64,000 nucleotides of DNA from Stomorhina lunata. Taxonomy: Eukaryota > Arthropoda > Insecta > Diptera > Rhiniidae. The stretch covers positions 35,102,218 through 35,166,217 of the forward strand of contig OW121742.1 in NCBI GenBank assembly GCA_933228675.1. The letters run 5' to 3'. Positions 57,495 through 64,000 of this stretch are shown in pieces (position 1 is the first letter of the stretch; the number at the start of each line of letters is the position of its first letter). The translations under genes and the position numbers were made by a program. The notes under the pieces are model-generated. The model saw only the letters and a list, made by a program, of their open reading frames with translations, did no database searches and was not told where the DNA came from.

Positions 57495-59330
57495 GTTATC
57501 AACTTTCCTATATAAAAATTGAACTATCGTCAACCTTTCTATAGAAAAATTGAACTAACGTCAACTTTTCTATAGAAAAATTGAACTAACGTCAACTTTT
57601 CTATAGAAAAATTGAACTAACGTCAACTTTTCTATAAAAAAATTGAACTAACGTCAACTTTTCTATAGAAAAATTGAACTAACGTCAACTTTTCTATAGA
57701 AAAATTGAACTAACGTCAACTTTTCTATAGAAAAATTGAACTAACGTCAACTTTTCTATAGAAAAATTGAACTAACGTCAACTTTTCTATAGAAAAATTG
57801 AACTAACGTCAACTTTTCTATAGAAAAATTGAACTAACGTCAACTTTTCTATAGAAAAATTGAACTAACGTCAACTTTTCTATAGAAAAATTGAACTAAC
57901 GTCAACTTTTCTATAGAAAAATTGAACTAACGTCAACTTTTCTATAGAAAAATTGAACTAACGTCAACTTTTCTATAGAAAAATTGAACTAACGTCAACT
58001 TTTCTATAGAAAAATTGAACTAACGTCAACTTTTCTATAGAAAAATTGAACTAACGTCAACTTTTCTATAGAAAAATTGAACTAACGTCAACTTTTCTAT
58101 AGAAAAATTGAACTAACGTCAACTTTTCTATAGAAAAATTGAACTAACGTCAACTTTTCTATAGAAAAATTGAACTAACGTCAACTTTTCTATAGAAAAA
58201 TTGAACTAACGTCAACTTTTCTATAGAAAAATTGAACTAACGTCAACTTTTCTATAGAAAAATTGAACTAACGTCAACTTTTCTATAGAAAAATTGAACT
58301 AACGTCAAATTTTCTATAGAAAAATTGAACTAACGTCAAATTTTCTATAGAAAAATTGAACTAACGTCAACTTTTCTATAGAAAAATTGAACTAACGTCA
58401 ACTTTTCTATAGAAAAATTGTCCTATCGTCAACTTTTCTATAGAAAAATTGTCCTATCGTCAACTTTTCTATAGAAAAATTGTCCTATCGTCAACTTTTC
58501 TATAGAAAAATTGTCCTATCGTCAACTTTTCTATAGAAAAATTGTCCTATCGTCAACTTTTCTATAGAAAAATTGTCCTATCGTCAACTTTTCTATAGAA
58601 AAATTGTCCTATCGTCAACTTTTCTATAGAAAAATTGTCCTATCGTCAACTTTTCTATAGAAAAATTGTCCTATCGTCAACTTTTCTATAGAAAAATTGT
58701 CCTATCGTCAACTTTTCTATAGAAAAATTGTCCTATCGTCAACTTTTCTATAGAAAAATTGTCCTATCGTCAACTTTTCTATAGAAAAATTGTCCTATCG
58801 TCAACTTTTCTAAAGAAAAATTGTCCTATCGTCAACTTTTCTATAGAAAAATTGTCCTATCGTCAACTTTTCTATAGAAAAATTGTCCTAACGTCAACTT
58901 TTCTATAGAAAAATTGTCCTATCGTCAACTTTTCTATAGAAAAATTTGCCTATCGTCAACTCTTCTATAGAAAAATTTGCCTATCGTCAACTCTTCTATA
59001 GAAAAATTGTCCTATCGTCAACTTTTCTTGAAAGATTTGTACCTATCGTCAACTTTTCTATAGAAATGTTTGCCTATCGTCAACTTTTCTTTAGAAAAAT
59101 TGTTCTATCGCCAACTTTTCTTTAGAAAAATTCTTCTGCCGTCAACTTTTTATTAGAAAAATTGTGTTATCGTCAACTTTTCTTTAGAAAAATTGTCCAA
59201 TCATCAACTTTTCTTTAGAAAAGTTGTCCTTTTCTTTAGAAAAATTTTACTATCGTCAACTTTTCTGCAGAAAAATTGAGCTATTGTAAACTTTTCTATA
59301 GAAAAATTAAACAATCGCCAACTTTTGTTA
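57495..59330 (+). repeat. 31-bp tandem repeat, GTCAAC/CTATAG type
   Basis: Units of 31 bp: CGTCAACTTTTCTATAGAAA plus AATTGAACTAA in the first part (to about 58410), and AATTGTCCTAT in the second. The 3' end decays into degenerate copies after about 58960. It is unrelated in sequence to the dyad 31-bp family except for length and A/T content. Confidence 0.95.
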
Positions 59331-60819
59331 AAAGTCTTGCAACTTTTACTGAAAATTTTCTAACACTTACATATATTAAAAACTTAAATTTCCTTTTTGT
59401 AACCATGAAATTATAAAAACCGCTTTAGAGTCCCCCGTAAGCAACAAAAAAACATCCTACTGCAAAAATAATTTTACTTAAGTGACAGCCAGGACGGTCA
59501 ATGGTGACAGACAGACGATCGGACAGACCTCTAGACATATAAAATAATAAACCAAAATTATCTAATACCAACACTTTAAGCCACAATTTTCAATTTTGAC
59601 CAAGAACTTGTTGTAAGAACGTGTTTTATGTCATCAAATTTAACACATTTTATTTTCAGTTTTTTTTTTTTTACGATTATTCCCCTATTTTTTGTTATAT
59701 TCAAGTCCAACGACCCGAGCAGTTAAGAGTGAGTGAATGAGTAGAAATATGTGTTTGGGGCAACATTTAACCGGCATTACCGCATGCAAGACAAAATAAA
59801 GGAAAATTTCAAAATTTTTCTTTTCTTAAGCCAATTGTGTTGTGTTAAACAATAAAATGTTGTAAATGTTGCTGATTGTTACTGTTGTTGCTGTTTCTGT
59901 TGCTAGTTCATGTTGTAATAATTTATGGCATTATTATGCAGTTTTTAGAAAAATAAAATAAATGCTGGCACTGGTTTGGAGACTTCCAGGCCGCCTCAAT
60001 CGTTTGGTTGGTTGCTAACACACAACTTTACTTAAAGACAGAGAAGTTGGTTTTGAAAAAAAAAAAAAAAAAACATTGAAAACCAACAAGTTGACAACAT
60101 GCGTGCACGCATTAAGTCATTCCTTAACACAACTCACATACTAACTTCAAACGAATGAATCTTAAAAAGCCAGTTGTCATATACTTAATACCAACCAACA
60201 GCACAACAGCCAACTATTAACTCAACTTGTTCGCTCACTTACACTTTAAGCCTTTAGCCAGAAAACTAACTGCCTACTTGCTGCATTTTGTTGCAAATAA
60301 ATGTTTGGCTCTAGCTTTAAGACACATCCTTAAAGCAAAATTTAGCTTAATGTTAACATTAAATAGAATGTTTCAAGTTCGTTTGTTTGCTTAAATATGT
60401 AGAAATATAGAAAAGTAAAAAAACGAAATCTTGTTTTCCTGTGTAAATTTTCTTAAGAAAACATTTTCGTTTAATTGGTTGAGAGATTTCAGAGCTTTTA
60501 AATGGTAAAACGACATTATTAATACCCTACAATAGAATATATGAACAATTTCCATTGACGCCGTCGGCTCACCGTATATTGATAAAAAAATTAGGGAAAT
60601 AATTCTAGAACTTTTAAACGGTAAACTCAATTATCACTCGATTTCCCAGGGCTATTGAGGAGTAGTATTCGAGCTAAAGTTTAGAATTTGCAGTCTGTAG
60701 ACTTATCAGGAGGGTAGTTATATGCCCTCAAAGTAGGGTACCTCATGTTTTTCGAAAATTAAAAACTATCCAGAAGTCTCGTTTTTAGTAGGGAAAAACT
60801 TGGATCCGGTATTAGCAAC
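59331..60819. other. AT-rich DNA, nothing recognised
   Basis: Non-repetitive. The 79-codon minus-strand ORF (60391-60630) lacks any recognised motif or defensible splice sites. Confidence 0.45.
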
Positions 60820-61475
60820 ATTTTTTATCAAAAATTTTTCTAAAGAAAATTTTTTATCAAAAATTTTTCTAAAGAAATTTTTTTTTCAAAAATTTTTCTA
60901 AAGAAAATTCTTTATCAAAATTTTTTTTTTATAGAAAATTTATTATCAAAAGTTTTTCTATAGAAAATTTTTTGATCAAACATTTTTCTACAGAAATTTG
61001 TTTATCAAAAATTTTTCTACAGAAATTTGTTTATCAAAAATTTTTCTAAAGAAAATTTTTTATCAAAATTTTTTCTATTGAAAATTTTTTTATCAAAAAT
61101 TTTTTTTATCAAAAATTTTTCTATAGAAAATTTTTTATCAAAAATTAGTTTAAAAAAAAATTTTTATCAAAATTTTTTCTACAGAAATTTGTTTATCAAA
61201 AATTTTTCTAAAGAAAATTTTTTCTATTGAAATTTTTTTTATCAAAAATTTGTTTATAGAAAATTTTTTATCAAAAATTTTTTTATAGAAAATGTTTTAT
61301 CAAAAATTTTTCTATAGAAAATTTTTATCAAAAATGTTTCTATAGAAATTTTTTTTATCAAAAATTTTTCTATAGAAAATTTGTTTATCAAAATTTTTTT
61401 TATAGAAAACTTTTTTATCAAAAATTTTTCTATAGAAAATTTTTTTATCAAAATTTTTTCTGAAAGAAATTAATT
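60820..61475 (+). repeat. CTATAG-core tandem array, part 1
   Basis: Units of about 29 bp: TTTTTCTATAGAAAATTTTT plus TATCAAAAA, with CTAAAG and CTACAG variants. Lysine/phenylalanine-rich ORFs on both strands are translations of the repeat. Confidence 0.9.
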
Positions 61476-61539
61476 TTTAGTTGAACCAGAAATTTTTGTT
61501 GATGGCCGTGAGATCAAGTCGGGCTTAGGTTCATGTCAT

Positions 61540-62000
61540 AAATTATTTTTTCTATAGAAAATTTTTTATCAAAAATTTACTATAGAAAATGTTCTTACAA
61601 AACTTTTTCTATAAAAAATTTTCTTTACAAACATTTTTCTATAGAAAATTTTTTATCAAAAATTTTTCAATAGAAAATTTTTTTATCAAAATATTTCTAT
61701 AGAAAATTTTTTATCAAAAATTTTTCTATAGAAAATTTTTTTATCAAAAGTTTTTCTATAGAAAATCTTTCTATGAAAAATTTTTCTTTGGAAATTTTTT
61801 TTCAAAAATTTTTTTTATCAACAATTTTTCTATAGAAGATTTGAAAATTTTTTGATATAAAAATATTTTTATTAAAAATTTTTACAGAAAAATATTTTGA
61901 TCGAAAAAAAATTTCTATAAAATATAATTTTTAACGAACAATTTTCCAAAGAAAAATATTTTTGTTAAAATTTTTCTACAAAAAAATGTTTAGGCCGAAA
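61540..62000 (+). repeat. CTATAG-core tandem array, part 2
   Basis: Continuation of the same unit after about 65 bp of unrelated sequence (61476-61539, containing GTTGATGGCCGTGAGATCAA). It becomes degenerate towards the right. Confidence 0.85.
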
Positions 62001-63704
62001 ATATCTAAAAAATATAAAAATCTAAAATTGTTTAATATTAGAATTTTTTTCTGTTTTGAAGGATATTCCCAATATTTACAAAAATATTCCCAATGTGGCA
62101 ACAATGTTCGGGATTGTATTTCTTTTTCCTCCCGAGCCATGTATTTTGTTGCTATAAATTGGATTTTGATTTGTTTCTGGCCTATTTTGTTTTTGTCTTT
62201 TCTTTAACAAAGCGTCACCAACCAACTCTGTTTACATCCAAATTCCAACTGAATGATTTTGATACTCATTTTCACGAGTTTTATTAATGATCGTAGTATT
62301 TACGAAAAAATCATCGGCTACTGGTGGGTGGTATGGTCTGACTACTCCTGCATATAGGCCATTCAAGTAACTACACGATCGTTATAATACTTGTTCTCCA
62401 TGGATGGACAAAAAACTAGAATATCATCCAAATCATTTTGAAACATGGAAAATTGTAGAAAATTCTCAAAAAATTTAAAAAGGTCATTGTTTTATTCCCA
62501 GAATTTACAACTTGGTAGGGTATCAACAATTTATTAAGAACATAACTCTAACTATTCCAAGTATTTTAAAGTTAAAAAAATGGTTTTACAACGTGATTAC
62601 ATGCCACATCAAAGAGATTAAAACTAAAGTGATGACTAAAAAAAGATTTAAAGAAAAACTTTAAAATAACCAGAAATTATGAACGTCATCTTAACTTCAA
62701 GATGTAAAAAAAAGGAACGTGTTACATAAAAACGTGCTAAAGATTAAAAAGTCAAAATAGAATTTATCATAAACTGCCAACAAAAATTATAAATCTTACA
62801 AAATTCAAAGAAAATTAAAAAGGAATTTTAAGTTACGATAGTTTTTCTTTAAAATTTCTTTAAACTAGAAAATATTTAAAACAAAAAATTGTAACCATAT
62901 TTTTGAAATTTTAGTCATTTAACAACTGTTTACCAATTAATTCGAAATTGATTTTGAGGTGTCACTTTTGGTGTTCAACTCAAGTTTTTTTATGTATTTT
63001 CAATTCAATATTTTTGTTTTATTTATTACAATTAATTCATTTTTTTGTTTGTTACTTAAAATTCAGTGAATAACGTGATTTTATTAAAACACATGATAAT
63101 ATTTATTATTAACAGTTAATAAACTGTTTATATTTTTCCGAATCATAATAAATTTTGTGATAGACAGTGACTGTCTGTTTGTCTCCCTGGGTTAAAAAAA
63201 ATTTAGCAGTAGTTATAAAAAGTAGCTACTGGCTGACTGCAAACTCTATAACTGTCATATTAAATCACAATTTTAAGGCTCGTTTTCATTACATGACTAT
63301 GGAGGGAATCGTGGTAGTGCTTTTTAAAAGCTTACTCGTATAGACACTAAAAGCTCTAGCACAATAACAGTAACTGACACCTACAAAAAACCTCTGATAG
63401 GGTGTAAACTTTAAGTACAATATTAAAAGATTTTTAATGTTGACTTTTTAAGGTGCCAATGAAATTAAGATTTCAATCTATTAATCTGCTTATTAGGATT
63501 GGAAAATGTGTTTCAATAGGAAGCTTTCCGACATTTAGTTTAAAAGAATAAAATCTTTGAAGATTTAATAAAAACATAGGAATTGGTGGTAAAATTACTA
63601 AAATTTAGGAAACCACCGAAAAATCAATGCTTCTGACAGGAACAGTATCTGCATGAAGGGACTGTCACCAATAGATACAGTACTGTCACCAATAGGAACA
63701 TTCT
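62001..63704. other. Spacer with a tail shared with 27815-27930
   Basis: 62235-62365 resembles the sequence after the short CTATAG array at 27545-27815. The remainder is AT-rich, with no gene recognised. Confidence 0.45.
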
Positions 63705-64000
63705 ACAGAAAAATTTTTTTCTATAGAAAATTTTGTTATCAAAAATTTTTCTATAGAATTTTTTTTTATCATATTTTTGTATAGAAAATTTTTTTTATCA
63801 AAAATTATTCTATAGAAAATTTTTCTATAGAAAATTTTTCTATAGAAAATGTTTTTATCAAAAATTTTTCTACAGATTTTTTTTTTAAATGTTTACCAAA
63901 AATTTTTCTAAAGAAACATTTTTTTATAAAAAAATTTTCTAAAGAAAAAAATTTTTTTTATCAATTTTACCAAAAATTTTTTTTATCAATTTTGCCATAG
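63705..64000 (+). repeat. CTATAG-core tandem array, part 3 (runs off the window)
   Basis: The same TTTTTCTATAGAAAATTTTT plus ATCAAAAA unit reappears and continues to the window edge. A short duplicated ACTGTCACCAATAG (63661 and 63682) precedes it. Confidence 0.85.

Noticed and set aside
61027..61451. Phe/Lys/Ile-rich ORFs on both strands
   Set aside because: Both read the same CTATAG array; mirror-image composition on opposite strands.

Overview
The window looks like nuclear DNA from a fly, probably a calyptrate such as a blow fly, flesh fly or house-fly relative. It is strongly A+T rich. It carries long-intron exons coding for poly-Gln/His/Asn/Ser protein, a Tc1/mariner transposon with a DD37E catalytic spacing, and many copies of a dispersed repeat that begins ATACCCTTCACCAC and ends near TTCTTACTTGTTTT. 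That repeat style is, from memory, common in higher flies. The organism call is inference; no species marker is present.

The only gene I can support is on the minus strand. Four internal exons lie in transcription order at 52475-52008, 48180-46804, 38966-37947 and 30124-29822. All four are exact multiples of three, have phase-0 splice sites, and together encode 1056 codons. The protein pieces are acidic or low-complexity (Gln/His, Asn/Ser/Thr) with short ordinary-looking islands. I do not recognise the family. The first and last exons were not found. Introns are about 3.8, 7.8 and 7.8 kb. No rRNA, tRNA, CRISPR or bacterial-style features were seen.

Layout. 1-1690: AT-rich intronic or intergenic DNA. 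1690-4800: first 31-bp array. 5488-10283: nest of transposable elements, including a DD37E mariner inserted in the end of a CCCTTCACC-family copy. 11401-18607: further copies of that family, a 41-bp tandem array and a palindromic hairpin element. 19126-20790, 22260-24250 and 25480-27540: three more 31-bp arrays. 29822-52475: the four exons, with introns filled by a 29-bp array (30310-33330), 31-bp arrays (34501-37560, 39300-41260, 43685-46530) and a 27-bp array (50650-51040). 52476-64000: a TIR element, a 131-bp hairpin, a 20-bp array, a different 31-bp array and a CTATAG-core array.

The most striking structure is the 31-bp family. Seven arrays cover roughly 16.7 kb, about a quarter of the window. 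Each unit is a near-perfect dyad (11-bp arms around one base) plus an 8-bp linker. Three arrays switch orientation head-to-head, as foldback elements do. Complementary arrays lie on both sides of the 1020-bp exon, which could pair in the pre-mRNA and drive skipping or circularisation of an exon that is open end to end. Together the tandem repeats make up roughly 40% of the window.
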